From Rachycentron canadum (Eukaryota > Chordata > Actinopteri > Carangiformes > Rachycentridae), in the NCBI GenBank assembly GCA_038496675.1, contig CM076648.1, forward strand, positions 19,588,365 to 19,652,364: a DNA stretch of 64,000 nucleotides, in the 5' to 3' direction. The position numbers and the translations under genes were made by a program. Below the pieces are notes generated by a model. It was not told the origin of the DNA and did no database searches. It saw only the letters and a list, made by a program, of their open reading frames with translations. This document shows positions 35,472-48,869 of the stretch, in pieces (positions within the stretch are counted from its first letter, which is position 1; each line of letters begins with the position of its first letter).

Positions 35472-36979
35472 CCTTACACGCATTTGAGCATTAAAACTCA
35501 TGTACATGATATGCTTTTAGCACTCAGCGAATCACTTGTGTTTAAACAGGAAAGCACTGGGATCTCGTAACCCTCCACGATCATAGCTGCATTACAATGA
35601 TTTAGGTCTTGGTTTGATTTTAGCGCTAAAGTGCTTTAGTAAATAATACCTATGGTCTATTTCAATGGACCACGGACCAAAAGTGCAGAGACCAAATGGT
35701 ATAAGCAGTCAGATAAGCACAAGTTCATCCAAAGCCACATTGAAAAAGACAGAAGAAAGGTTTCATCTTGCCAGTTATAGGAGCAGATCCCCTGAAATAA
35801 TCAAACCTCTTAATGAGCAGCACTGCTATAGTTTAATCCCTGAACACAAAAGGCTTTTTTTTCAGTAAATGAGCCAATAACTGCATATGAGGATCAACAG
35901 AGCTCCTTCTGAGAAGTCTTTTCTTATTGATAAATTCATCATCAAGAAGAAAAGAAAACATGTACTAGGATAATCTGCATGCAGTCTGTGTAGAGCTGGC
36001 CTTGGTGATGGACTTTGAGCCAAGAACTTTTATTGGGCGTCTTTTACTGGCCTCTCAAAATGATAAACTGCATGGACTTAAATTGTGAAACGCCCAAGGT
36101 CAGCTAACTCAACAAACAGAAACAACAAGTTTCAGAGACGGGCTGTTTTTTTTTTAGTTTTCCAGACTTATGTGGTACCTCAGCGAGTTTGGTGACACAG
36201 CAGGGGGGGGGGCACTTGGCATGATCGCAGATTTCATCTCATTTTCATCTCGATTTCTGCCAGCAGAGTGGTAATTTTGATGAACAGTGTCTGTCACTTC
36301 TACCACTCAACAGGGCAGCTGAAATGATGAGCAAGTTTTCTGCAACAGATGAGTCACGCAGTGAATGTCAAGGACAGGGCACCATTCACCTCGGCGAGTT
36401 TTCAAAGAAGCCATAGAGTCAGATCTTTCTCTCAGAAGGTCTTTTTTTTTCACTCTCAGGGACTTTGGGACGAAGTCATTTGTTGCTGTCACACCGTGCT
36501 CAAGAGGGAATCCAAAAGTAATAAAGCTGGTTCTTTAATCATGGACACAAAGACTTGTCTATAATCTCTTTGTGGCAAATGGCAAATGAAAGGGAGAAGT
36601 ATTCCCCGATAGACATTTGGGCTATTTTAAACATAAAGGATATTGAAGAATACTGATTAAAAAAGGCTATTGTAATAATCCGATTTTAATTATTAGATTT
36701 TTGCCATTACAGGCAGTGCACATAATAATACGATGTTACAATTGGCCAAAATACAAAATGTACTTTGAGCTGCCCTTCACATTTCGCCATGTTTATGTGT
36801 TGGACTCAGAAGACATTTTGCAAAACAACACCAAGTTCTGAGTTTAAGAAAGTGCAGTTCAGAATAATTATGACTCCAGGCTGGATTGGCTCACAAGCAC
36901 ACAGAAAAAAAAAACAGCCTGCTTCTAAAGGATACGAAGACTTTGTGTTTGTATGCAGCATTACAATAAAGAGCTGTTA

Positions 36980-37035
36980 TTGTAATTTCCCTTTGGGATT
37001 AACTGAAGTACTCTATCTATCCATCTATCTATTAC
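36980..37035 (+). repeat. LINE/SINE 3' tail with (CTAT)n
   Basis: TGTAATTTCCCTTTGGGATT followed by AACTGAAGTA and a CTATCTATCCATCTATCT tandem. This is the usual 3' tail shared by fish L2-related LINEs and their SINEs. Confidence 0.65.
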
Positions 37036-38134
37036 AGAGCATCATCAGTGGATAGTCCTCGGAGAACTGCCGGCGCTTGGCCACTGACCCAGAAATGCTG
37101 AGTTTCAGTGTTGGTGCCTCCAAGTCTAAAGCTCCATATTCCTGTGCTGAGTCCATTATAAAGGTGAGGGGTCAGTGGGGTACTTGCCACTCTGATAGAC
37201 GAGGCATGCAACTACATTAAGTCGTCATTTTTCTTTTCTGTTTTTTTTTTTTTTCTAAGCTGGAGGAAAAACAGCTCTAAGGGTGAATTTTAAAAGTGGA
37301 CTGACGGAGAGAAGAAGATGTGAAGGCTTATATACGGCTCCTCTGCCAAAAATATTGTCTCATAGGGAAACGCAGGGAAGGCAGTGTCAGTCCCTCTAAA
37401 GTTTTTAATCTTGTGGCTGAGCAAGTGAAGGGGAACCTTCCTCTGTGTAATGTTTACAGTTTAGCACTGGGACTGCATGGTTTGGATTCACAGAGTTGAG
37501 TCTGTTTTTTAAGTTGTCCTTCAAATCTGAGGGCTAATGGAAAATCCTCCACTGAAGAAAATGCTGACAATACCGGCTTCATCTCTGATGCTCAAAGTGC
37601 AGTATATTCTCATTTTGTAAATCTGCATTCTTGCATTTGTCACAAGTTTATTTTTTTTCTTTCATTACCATACCTGCCACTGCTTGGAAAGATGGAGTGG
37701 CTCCCAAGATAAAATAATTAGGTTTTCAGGTGTCTTGATTTTTTTTTTTTTGGTCTCCTGTCTTGTGGGCTTGTTGTGTTGTTGTATACTATGACATTCT
37801 GCTTTGATAGGGTATAACAGCCATCATAACCAATTCAGTAGCCTCCCGATCAAGGTGCCTTGATTGATACCCTCCCCCCCCACCGTGGCTGATGACATTT
37901 CCGTAACTTGAGTGACTCTTCTCTACTTCCTGCTCCCTCATCCCCAGCTGGGCTTTTCATCACAGCATATGGGGAATATAGATGAGTTTTCAGGAATGGC
38001 TAGCGGGGGGCGTGATGCATTTCCCTCTGACCTTTCCGTCAGAGAAAAAGCAGACAGCCTGTCATCTCTCAAAGATGACTGTTTTTACAAGACAAAGAAT
38101 ACAATCAAATTAGCTTTATCCTCCTGCAAATCTT

Positions 38135-38156
38135 AAAAAAAAAAAAAAAAAAAAAA
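38135..38156. repeat. Poly(A) run of 22
   Basis: Uninterrupted A tract in the luzp2 intron. In the transcript it is a U run. Confidence 0.95.
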
Positions 38157-38808
38157 CCCTGAATGTTTTAAACCTCCACATGAAATGTTTGGTAACACTG
38201 AGCTATAACGTTTCGGGTGAGTGACTGATGCAATTTAGAGACAACGATTTACAAGCAGTGACACCAAGCAAACAAGTCAATGCATCCATCATTCACAGGC
38301 TAGAAATAGAACAAGGAACAGGACATCGAGGGACAATATATTCAGGCAATGGGCTGAAAGCATACGATTCTGTCTGCGGGGGCAATACTTTTTATTCCTT
38401 TATAACTGACAGAGTTTTGGGAATGATGGGTCTGAAGGATCAAAACATACATTTAAGACCTGGCATTGTAGCAGAAATGTCGAGTGACATTTTAACACCA
38501 CAAACAAGAAATGAAAGGTCAGCCCATGTATCAGTAAATGTCAATAAATATTACGTGAGCACTCAGATCTGAGAACATTTGGTTCTTGCAATGCAAGGGG
38601 CAAAGGACAGGACTTAGCAATATGTGAACTAAGCACTGACCAATTGATTTTGCAGGCTACTGCTTTGCTGGAAGGGACTTTGTAATTGAAGACTGAATTA
38701 ATTGGAGTACCTCATGCGATGGGATCATCCTTTCAAGGTGTTCTGAAGTACCTGTTTACCCCTGGTCTGGAGCTACTATAAAGCCAACCCCCTTCAGTTT
38801 GAGCTTAC

Positions 38809-38871
38809 CTTAAAAATTAAATCCTTTTTCCCGTACCGCAGTTCTTTCAGTTGAGCCTGGATTTTTTTGGA
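38809..38871 (-). CDS. luzp2: luzp2 exon: coiled coil SKKIQAQLKELRYGKK
   Basis: A 63-nt exon of 21 codons, phase 0 at both ends, with acceptor CTTCTTGCAG and donor GTAAGC on the minus strand. The translation SKKIQAQLKELRYGKK followed by DLIFK is almost identical to the matching stretch of mammalian LUZP2, where I recall DLLFK at the end. It is the most conserved luzp2 exon in the window and settles the identification. It is part of the C-terminal half of the coiled coil, with hydrophobic residues at heptad spacing. No opposing-strand gene overlaps it. The donor-side intron is 3.6 kb and the acceptor-side intron about 11 kb. Confidence 0.96.
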
Positions 38872-39202
38872 CTGCAAGAAGAAGATAAGGAAATAAGTGT
38901 TAGCTTATTCAAATAGTGAAATTGGTTTTAGATCACGTAGCAGGATTCTGCCAGCTGCAGCAGACGACTCCTTTGTGAGTGTTCCCTGGGCAAAGCTCTG
39001 GCTTAAAGGAAGGCCCTACTGAGAGGAAGAAAATATCAAATCTCCCCTTCACTGAACTGCATAGTCCACACAATGATGCAGTCATGCACTGGCTTCTTGC
39101 CCACTGTCTAAACCTGTATTCTCACTCCCACAACACACATTACCGCCACCATCACCACACACATGCAGGTTGCAGCGAGCTCTTGTCTGTCATTGGTTAG
39201 CA

Positions 39203-39227
39203 GCACACACACACACACACACACACA
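39203..39227. repeat. (CA)n microsatellite
   Basis: About 12 CA units, about 330 bp upstream of luzp2 exon 38809-38871 in the transcript direction. Confidence 0.95.
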
Positions 39228-39574
39228 GACAAACTGAGCAGTTCTTCTCTGCCACCCCCAAACATACACAGTGACCACTCTGCTGCTCCACATCAGTGGG
39301 CACAAGGAACACAGAGGCTGACTCCTTGATAGCCTGATACGCAGTCATCCTCAAAGCTGCTCATGATGTGAGCACGAACACTGAAAGCCTCCACATGGGA
39401 CTCAGCAGCCATTCAGAGTGTGTCTCACTGTGTCCTCACTGAAGCTGGAAGATGTTTTTGCACTGATATTATTAAGAAGCTTTGGATCTGATTAATTAGT
39501 ATGCAAATAAAACCGCTTTGACTATCTCTTTAATCAACACTCTTTCTATCTGTAACTGCATTTTTATCCACATA

Positions 39575-39609
39575 TTTTTTATGTGCATTTTCAACTTGCA
39601 CATAAAAAA
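39575..39609. repeat. Perfect 13-bp inverted repeat in luzp2 intron
   Basis: Arm TTTTTTATGTGCA at 39575-39587 is the exact reverse complement of 39597-39609, with a 9-nt loop. Confidence 0.92.
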
Positions 39610-42039
39610 CTGTGGAAACAGAGAGTTAAAAATAAAGATAAGTTAGAAAATAAAGATAACAAATGGAAAATGGTGATATTGTAAAGTAGTGTGGGATCGT
39701 GGGAATTGTTGTCTTCACCCCGATTGTGGTCAGCTACTCTTCAGTTTCAATCCTTTCCTTTAGGGGTTTTTTACCGGGGTACCTGCTCTTTTGATTACTT
39801 AAGATCTAGACGCCCGATGACGGCTTAGAACTGGATATAAAATCAGTGATCTGCCACAAAGCTGACACATGCACAAAGGGGCCAATGACGACCAGATGAG
39901 ACGGAGTTGAAAATCGCTCCTAACATTTGAGATAATTCAAGAATACAACTTAAGTTAACATTGCACAGGTCTAATAATTTGTAGATATTTCAATGTGGAA
40001 AAGGTCCATATTTTAAGAACCAAATCATGGCGTGTGTGAACCATGTGACTTACATGTCATCTAAAGTATGGCTACATTGATGAGAGGAAAAAACTTTTTT
40101 TCCCCATAGATTGAAGATCTGATTATCCACCTACAACCTACTCCTCATAAACCGCTGTAAGGCTGGATAAACACAAAGTTAACTTCAAAACTCTAACTCA
40201 CTTTAACATATTTGATTTGAGACTGTTGAGCTTGTTTTACTGTCGCCCAGGTCATAAAATGAAGAAATTAATTTTATCTGAATCAGTTAAGTGTAGATTT
40301 TGAGGTAGTAGAATGCCTCATAAAAAAGTCTACAGAGTCACAAGCTGTGAAGTGTTAACTTATAAATGCAAATACCTGAACCTCTAAAAGTGCTGAGCTC
40401 TCAGAACTGCCAAAGCATTGGTCTATTATTTACTTAGAATAAATCATGCGAGCTGTCTTCTCCGCACAGGACAATCACAGCAGCATCTCTCTTGTTGTTC
40501 ATGACAGTTCAAACCCTGCAAGGGTGGGAACTGCATTTCAAATAGTTAACAAAATGAAGCACTTTGGTAGCTGAATGGTTACAGCAGACACCACCCTGAC
40601 CCTAAGCCAATGTCTGCAGTCGATTCTGGCTGGCAACATGCTGACTGCTGCTTCTCCCACCCCCCTAATCTCAAATAGTCACAAACTAAACCAAATACAG
40701 TGCCGCTTTCTCTAACCTTTTGAAAATATCGAAATGTATCAAAGAGAGTCATCGTCCTTGAGAAACTGATGATAAAACTGTTAAATTTCAAGCTCTGACA
40801 CTTGCATTATGCCTTGGTTATTATTTACTTATTTGTTTTGAATGACATGATCAGAAAAATAAAGGATGCTACAGTCAGGCACACTGTGGATAGACTGGGT
40901 CTTTTGAGTGACAGTTGAACGGCTGTTTGCATAGCCGTATATTAGTTTGAGTTCATGAAAAAAAAATATATACAAAACAGATGTACATTTTGTACACACT
41001 TCATAAAGTAGATCTGGCAGGCATGTTAACAAACAGTTGCATGTTCACACAACCAAAACGGAGAAACAATAGCTTATATTTATATATCTGAAAATTTGTA
41101 ATGCTTTTCTACCCTTTTTCTTCTTCTTTTTAGTCTTTTTTTAGCTATTCTTTCATTTTCGTTTCTTTCACCAACTCTTGTGAAAAATGCCTGACTAGCT
41201 GCTTAATGCCACACTATGTTCACTTGCTGTGTGCTAGATTGTCTACATGTCTTTTGGTCATTGGAAGGTAACATACAGTGGGTTTATTACAGGTTGAAAC
41301 AGCTGCCTGTCTAAACTGGAAATCTGGAAACTACACACAGGCTAAAATAAAAAAATAAAAAAAAAAATAAAAATTTTTATTGCAGGAAGGTCAAGTCAAA
41401 ACTGGCTTAAATTGTTGAGGACAAAAACTTCTGTATGCAGATTTTGTGCCTGTAACTCACTGTACCGTAAATACTGAGAGAACAGCACAACTGCTCCAGA
41501 TTACATAAGAGTAGATACATACAGGTGACATGACATGAAAAGGTGGTGGTGGTAGTTGTGCAAAGTGTCTTGACATCCTCAGCATGCATTTATGCATGCA
41601 TTCACAGCAGCATTACAGCTACACCTCCTTCCCCGTTTAAACAGATTGCCCTGTTTGTGAAGTGCATCTGATTGGCTGAAGCATGCGAGCTGAGGCAGAC
41701 CAGTGACTGGCAGGCAGCCAAAATGTACTGACTAAAGTATATATTTTATTTCAATCATTTCAGTCAGGATAATCTGATTTATTCAGTATAGATAGTGAAT
41801 GAAGTAGAACAGCCAAGCTATACGTTTGTTTTATTTTAAGGTACTGCTCCTGCTCTTCTCGTGCGCATAACTAATTGTATACTGGGGTACGCTGCTGAAG
41901 CTGGGAAAATACATCATCTCCTAAAACAACGCATTATTAAAATGACCAAACATCAATTCGTATGTGTAGAAGCTCTGCTTCAAATGCTGATTTCTGATCA
42001 GTCATTAACTATTCTGATATTACATGACATTTGACTGCA

Positions 42040-42975
42040 CACACTCACCAAGCACTTTATCAGGAACACTATACTGATATTGGGTGGCAGCATCCGTTTG
42101 CTGTCTGAACAGCCTCAGTTCTTCATGACATGGACTCCACAAGGTCTGGAAACTTTTCTTTGAAATTCTGATCCAGATTTGTCAGCTGCACATTCATGCT
42201 GCCAGTAACATCCTAAAGGTTCTACTGGATTCAGGTCTGGAGACTGGGGAGGCCACTGAAGTTCATTGAACTCGTCATGTTTATGAAACCAATAATAATA
42301 ATAAGAGAGGCTGTGACATTCAAACAATGAGTGACCAATATTAAGTGGCCCAACATGTGTCAAGAAAACTTGCCTGACACCATCACACCACCACTACAGG
42401 CCTCCACTGGTGACATGAAGCATGTTGGTTCCATCATTTCATGACACATCAGACCAGGCTACATTTTTCTGGTCTTCAACTGTCCACTTTTGGTGACCCT
42501 GTGCCCACTGCAGACTCAGGATTCTCTTTCTCGTCTGACAGGAGTGAAGCCCGACATGGTCTTCTGCTCTTGTTGCCCATCCACCTCAAGGTTTGACATG
42601 TTGTGCATTGAAAGGCTCCTCTGCTCACCACAGTTGTAGAGAGAGGTTAGTAGCCTTCCTGTCAGGTTGAACCAGTATGGTCATTCTCCTGTGACCTCTC
42701 TCATCAACAAGGTGTTTCTGTCCACAGAACTGTCGCTCACTGGATATTTTTTGTTTTTCTCACCATTCTGAGTAAAAACTCTTGAGACTGTTGTGTGTGA
42801 AAATCCCAGAAGATCTACAACTTCAGAAACACTCAAACAAGCCCATCTGGCACCAACAATCATGCCACAGTCAGTCACTGATATCACCGAAGCTCCTAAC
42901 CTGTTTATGCTTCACACTGCTAATTGCACAAATAAGCATTGTACAGGTGTCCCTAATAAAATGCAGTTAGTGGAT
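42040..42975 (-). mobile_element. Tc1/mariner-like transposon fossil, internally deleted
   Basis: The element is about 0.94 kb. Its ends are related inverted repeats: CACTCACCAAGCACTTTATC near 42043 and, from the other end on the opposite strand, CACTAACTGCATTTTATTAG near 42972. Both match the terminal repeat of a very common teleost Tc1-like family (pattern CACTCACCGGCCACTTTATTAGG). From memory, full-length copies are about 1.2-1.3 kb. The minus strand carries a broken transposase. The missing 0.3 kb falls within its catalytic core. The copy has frameshifts and stops and cannot be active. Confidence 0.9.
42115..42887 (-). pseudogene. Tc1-like transposase pseudogene lacking the middle catalytic Asp
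   Basis: On the minus strand the N-terminal helix-turn-helix is legible at 42887-42760 as GMIVGARWACLSVSEVVDL then LGFSHTTVSRVF, the DNA-binding motif of this family. Further on (about 42450-42480) VAWSD of the first catalytic motif remains, and WPPQSPDLNPVEPL at about 42200-42270 holds the third acidic residue. The segment expected between them, containing the QQDNAPCH-type motif with the second catalytic Asp, is absent. The internal deletion therefore removed the middle of the DDE triad. Several frame changes and stops are present. Confidence 0.88.
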
Positions 42976-43377
42976 ATGTCACCTCTTTGCTGCTTCTTGA
43001 CAGGAGGAAAAAATAATAAATGTTTTATGACAGATGCACATGGGGAGAGGTGACATATATGACAAGACACAGCTACCAAACATATCAGTAGTTATAACAT
43101 CATCCATGCTTCCTATATAATAATACACATAATCTGACTACTTCCAATCTAATATATATGGGAAACAGAACAACTACTAATTGTTGATGTGGCTGCTGAA
43201 TATTCTTTGATATCTTGTAGATAAAAGAAAAAGAAAAATGCCTGTCACAGAAACACAATGACAACTACCTCACAATCTAGTATTCTAACTAAAGTTGAGT
43301 CAATATGTATCAACAGGCTCAGACTAGTAGATATGAAGTTTGAGCACAGAACACACTGTACGTCATTGCACTCTGTG

Positions 43378-43412
43378 ACACACACACATACACACACAAT
43401 GAGAGAGAGACA
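43378..43412. repeat. Short CA/GA compound repeat
   Basis: ACACACACATACACACACAA followed by TGAGAGAGAGAC. Confidence 0.85.
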
Positions 43413-44889
43413 CGAACTCTAATAATAAATGAAAGTGAGGAACATTTATTAAAATAACTGATGTTGAGATCTGTTTCCTGGTTCATTCTCACCCAAATAC
43501 ACAAGGTGATGATGGCATGCTGCTCCAGCCACAGAGCCCTGCAGAATTAATTCTATGGGGGCATTTACTGCAAAATCAGTCATTACAGAAAATCCCCAGA
43601 AATCCAGTGTATTATATTTCATCTGCATAAGGTTCAGGTAGACTAGATGTTTCCATAAAATCCTGATGCCAGAATGAAATGTAATTCTAGTAATAACAGA
43701 GGTGAAATACTGAAATGTAACAAGTCCCGTCATCTAAATGATGACCATGTAGCAACACCATAAATTTGACAAACTAGGAAATGGGAGATAAATTTATGCT
43801 CTAGAGGAAAATATGAGGCACAGCTCTCCTGCACATAACAGCTTTAACCTTGACACTGACACAGGATTTCTGAGCTATCAGATGTTTCCCCTGAGCACCA
43901 CTGTCTGGTCCAAAAAGGTTGCATGACAATATTTCAAAGATGGAACAGAAAGAGCCAGATATGTACAGTAGGCAGCAGTAGCTTCAACCAGCAGAGGTAG
44001 CAAACTGAGCTGCAAAAGCTTGGTAAGTTTCCTTTCCAATTTGAATGGACGACTGAATTTGTGAAGTGTTTGTGATTGGTGAAGTGAACACACACACAAC
44101 TGAGTCAGGCCAGTGGCTGCCTGCCAGTGAGTTTTCTGACTGTGATCCACTTTTCCTAGTAACCTTCTTCATTCATGCTGTTACTGTTTGAGCATCAACA
44201 CCTCCGCTATTGTCTACTGTTTTTGAGATGCATAAAAGAAACCTGCCACGGATTCAAGAGATTCAAGCATTTTAACTACTTGAAATCACTTTACTTCAAA
44301 CAATAAAACTTCCTTGAAGTGGCAGATGAAAGGTATTTAAATAAGCTAAAAATGAGGAACGATAACCATAATTAATGTTTTTAAGCTGCACAAAATTAAA
44401 AAAAAAAAAAGGCATGAAGCATCTTTAATATTTCAGAAATTATGGCACTGTTGTTAATTAAAATGAAACAAATAACACAATATAATATATGGCATAAACA
44501 TAATATTAGTTTGAAGGTACATGGTTGCCATGGTCAGTTTGTGTGGGAACCCTTATACCTGCAATTCATGTCCATAGATAACATGATTCTTTTTCTGCTA
44601 TTTTTAATTATCTCATAGATTGATAAACAAGGTCCTGCATTGTATAAAATGATATTTCATTGTCTTCTGTTATAATAATGCTGTGAAAGTATCTAAGCTC
44701 ATAGTCCACAGAAAAATGCTCACAATCCATGATCACAAACTGAGCCTTACGAGGCATCAGGACTTCTGTAATTTAATGGTGTCACAACAAAACAGTCATA
44801 GCCCTCAGCCATGCCACAAGTCCAGCCTGTAAAACTACACTGAGATGGTTTTTAGTACTTAAGGCTAATTATTACTTCTTATGGTTATC

Positions 44890-44896
<7 letters not shown>

Positions 44897-44920
<24 letters not shown>

Positions 44921-44923
44921 AAA
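44897..44923. repeat. Poly(A) run of 27
   Basis: Uninterrupted A tract. No retroposon body was recognised next to it. Confidence 0.95.
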
Positions 44924-47900
44924 CACAGGACAAGTGTAAAATATGGGGCCTCCTCTCCTCATAAAAAACTACAAAACATTTAAAGGCTTTTGTGCACTTT
45001 GAAGATAAGTCACCAACAGTTATTGTTTTGTCCAAATAATAGAACTAAGGCAAACTTATTAGGTTATCTAAGTTATTAAGTTATCAATTTTACAGTCAGG
45101 AACAGAGAGGATATAGGATCAGTTTATGCCTATTACTGTAACAGCAACCATACAACCGTCTTTACACTTCTGTTAACATGTAATTTCATGCCTTTTTAGC
45201 TGAGTAGTTTTCACCACACAACACAGATTAAGAGCACAAAGCTTGATCCTCCACCTCACATAGCAAGCAAAAGCCAAGCCCAAGTTAAAGCAGCTTTCTA
45301 AAAACGATTACCACACCAAATGAAATGTGTTCCAACATACAATTCAGGAAATCCGAAAGCCAATTTTCACAAGATGAAGACGCAAATCACAAATAAAGGA
45401 AAGCCGCTGTGTACTCATCTTTCTTAAAATATATCATGTGCAACAAAAGGTGCTTGTGCTTAAAAAGTTTATCCAAGGCCAGTGGAAAAAAGATCTGGCC
45501 TTATCTCAGTTCTTGGACATAGCTTCAAAGCTGTGATTTAAGATTCAAAGATTTTATCTTGAGCATTTTTTTTTAAACTCTTGCTCACTCAATGCTCTGA
45601 GGAATTGTTAATTGAAAAGATGAAGAGATTGAAAGCATGAAGAGATTATTTCCAGACACCAATTAGGAGTTCAAGAGTTAACGTGTTCTTAATGGTTAAT
45701 CTAGGTTCAACATTTGATGTCATGACTTGTATGAGATATACTGAAATGTATTCAATAAAAAACAGTCACAAAATGTTGTCAGACAAAGTATCTATCATAA
45801 ACAGCAGGTATGTTAATGGGTGGTATGTTTACTTTCTTTCCAGTAGACTAACATGTAATAGAGTGATAATATGTACCTTTTCTGGTGGAAATTGTTTTGC
45901 AGCTTTAGTATCCTTCTTTTTCTTTTGCTATACAGTAATTACAGTGTGATTATGGGTTCAGCCTGTAACCTTTCCCTTTTAAACATAAATAACTTTCCAG
46001 AATTAAAGTAGGGGCATGAAAGAATGTGCCTCTTACTGATTTACTCCAACTTTTATAGCCTCCCAAAGGGATTGAAGACAGTGACCTCCATCTACCTGTG
46101 TTCCAAGAAAATCCTAGTGCCTATTTGCTCGAAGTTTACTGACCTTGATAACAGTCCTGCGGAAATAATCAAGTAGGCAAGAACCACTGGGCAAGAACAC
46201 AGATCAGTATTACTGAGAATGAGATATTGTCAAGTACAAGCACATAGCCAACCAGCCTTATTTTGTAACTGCATCATTTCCCTTGCTGTTGCTTGGAAAA
46301 TGGCTCAGTGTAGACTGTTGACAACTTCAATCAGGACCTCTTCATAGCCTTTGTGCTCTTTCCAAGTCTTTCCTGAAGTGTTATAATCAGACTTGGCTGC
46401 ACAGTCAAATGTGCCATCATCATCTCAGGATTTGAATATGCGATGATGGCTTGGATAAGCCTAGCTGGTTAAATGTCAGGGATGTTCAGCTGGAGGATTA
46501 GTAGATAGAGAGAGGCCTGTCATTGTAACACCAATTTCCTTGCCTCAATAGGAGCTCAAGAATAACCTCAGTGGTGGAGCAGACATCAGGGTCAATGAAA
46601 AGCTTTTCAACAGCAAGAGCTTCCAAACACTAAATTCTCTTTGTGGACCCCTGAGCTGTGGTGGATAGACAGACAATCAGAGCCAGTATTGATTCTGATG
46701 CAACATGACCTGTAAACCCTGCAAAAATGATATAACCAAGGTAAAATTCACCTGTAACTCATATATTGACCCTGTACCTACAGCATTTTTTTAAGTGACT
46801 GAAAGATTATAAATTCAACTGTCATCTCCTGCACTGCACTGCCTTCAAAACACTCTGTTGTAAAACCCTTACTAAAGAAGTCCAGCCCAGATGACCAGCT
46901 ACTCCAATATATAATACCAATATTAAACCCTCCACTCATTGGTGATACATCAGAAGAGGTAGTCTTCATCTGGCATTAAAATGGGTCTTGTATCCAGATT
47001 GTGTCTAGATACGATTTTAACCTGTTTACATTTACATCTGTATTAATATGTCCCCAGTGTCAACGATGTCCATGAAAGCTCTGTCCAGCTCACGTCACAT
47101 CCTAACAAACAACAAAAAGACAATACAGAAGAAGATTGGGTCTTTTCAAACTGGTTATGTATACGTGCATGTGTAGTTTTGACAACGCACCTGCATTTAC
47201 GCTTGTGTTCAATGTGGTTGGAATGTATCACTGACCAGTTCTGCATTCACACCTTTACTTTCATGTGGTCAAGTACTTTTAACGTATTTTAGCCTGGAAT
47301 GATTTCAGACATGCAGCTGCACCGAATCTGCTCTGGCTAAAAAAAAAATCAGCGTCCTCAGACTACACTCTGAAAATAAGGTCTCATTTCCTTTACAACA
47401 GGAAGGGGGTGAGCAATGTACAGACACACCTACATATTATATACAAAACCTTTAATGGGCTACATTGCTAACTCCCCTGTTAACCATTTCCCCACAAGAA
47501 CACTGCAGTCATTGACTCCTGATTAATTGATTGTTCAGCACAATGGCTGACAGAAAAATTGTGGATGTAGCCTTTGTCTGTTACACCCAAAAAACTAAAG
47601 AGCACACCACCTATAGATATCAGGGAAGCTACCTCGCCACATATTTCTAAAAGAAAACAACAAACTTTTCACATTAGATATTTAAATAGCTTTGACTTTC
47701 TTACAAGCTTTACCTTGCACTTTTTTTAAATGTTGTATTTTACTACAAATGTGTGGATTCTATGCATTATCAATATCATTATTAATGCTATTATTAATTC
47801 AAAGCAGTTCATCATTGTTGATGCTGTTAGACAAGGAGCTTTGTTGGCTCAGAACAGAAGTGACTTGCACAGAAATTCTTAATCTCCTAAAGTGAGTCTA

Positions 47901-48869
47901 TTTATCTCGTGGTAATTCTAATGCATACCCTCAAAATAGTAATTTATGTCCTCCAATTACTTAATACAGTAAGTCAACATAATAGCATTCAGACATTGCA
48001 GCAATAGTGGACTAGAGATGTTTTGAGATCCTGGAGTGCTTGATGCCCATGAGAAACCCTTCTTTAGAAGATAATCTGTGCTGGGCTAGGATTTGTCTGA
48101 CTACATACAGTTAATTAGGTCCACCTAGTTAAAACTAACACGGTCTATACTCCAGTCTTGCAATAAATCCTATCTTCCTTATGGTTATAATGATCAGTAT
48201 ACTTTAATGTCTCTGAGAGTTGTTGCTGCAACTTTATGATCTTACTGGGGGATGTATAGTTTGTGGCACTGTTGAATTGTATTGCATTGTACACAGAGGT
48301 GTTTCCACTATAATTCATACAAATGGGGTGGAGAAAATAATATCTGTACCAGTAGTACCTGTCAATATAACACAATACAGTTCAATAGTCCCACAAACTG
48401 CAGACTCCAAAATGACTGTACAGTTGAACCAACACCTCTCTAAATCAGTTCACATACTGTAGCCTTCATGATGGTAGGATTTATTGCAGAGTTGTTGCAT
48501 TAGACTCTATTGGTTTTATCTTGGTGCACCTAATAAACTACCATCTGAGTGTGTTTTCCAAAATAGAGCATGACAAACAGTTTTGAACAGGTCTTAGTTT
48601 AAAATTATGAGGTGTTCAAATTGGACAGAAAGTACTGGCAACATCATGTAAGGTTTTCAAAGACAGTGATGAAAGAAACTGCATGAAAGAAGCTAACCTC
48701 TGAGTCAGGTGGGACTGGAGCTCTCTGTAATGGGCTGAAGGCATTTTCTGAGGGAAAATTAAGCAATCTGAGATTATGGGTAAATAATTCAAGGGCATTT
48801 TTAAGAGTACAAATGATTCAAATGACACTCAAATGTTAGTATCCTCTCTGATACCTGCCAGTGTCCATA

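Larger units (their letters stand above)
35217..38808 (-). other. luzp2: luzp2 intron, 3.6 kb
   Basis: It holds the (CA)n tract at 35399-35471, a G run near 36204-36211, a LINE/SINE tail at 36980-37035 and an A run at 38135-38156. No exon was seen. Confidence 0.85.

Noticed and set aside
46020..46680. Possible LINE sequence
   Set aside because: Some phrases looked LINE-like but no RT motif could be read in any frame.
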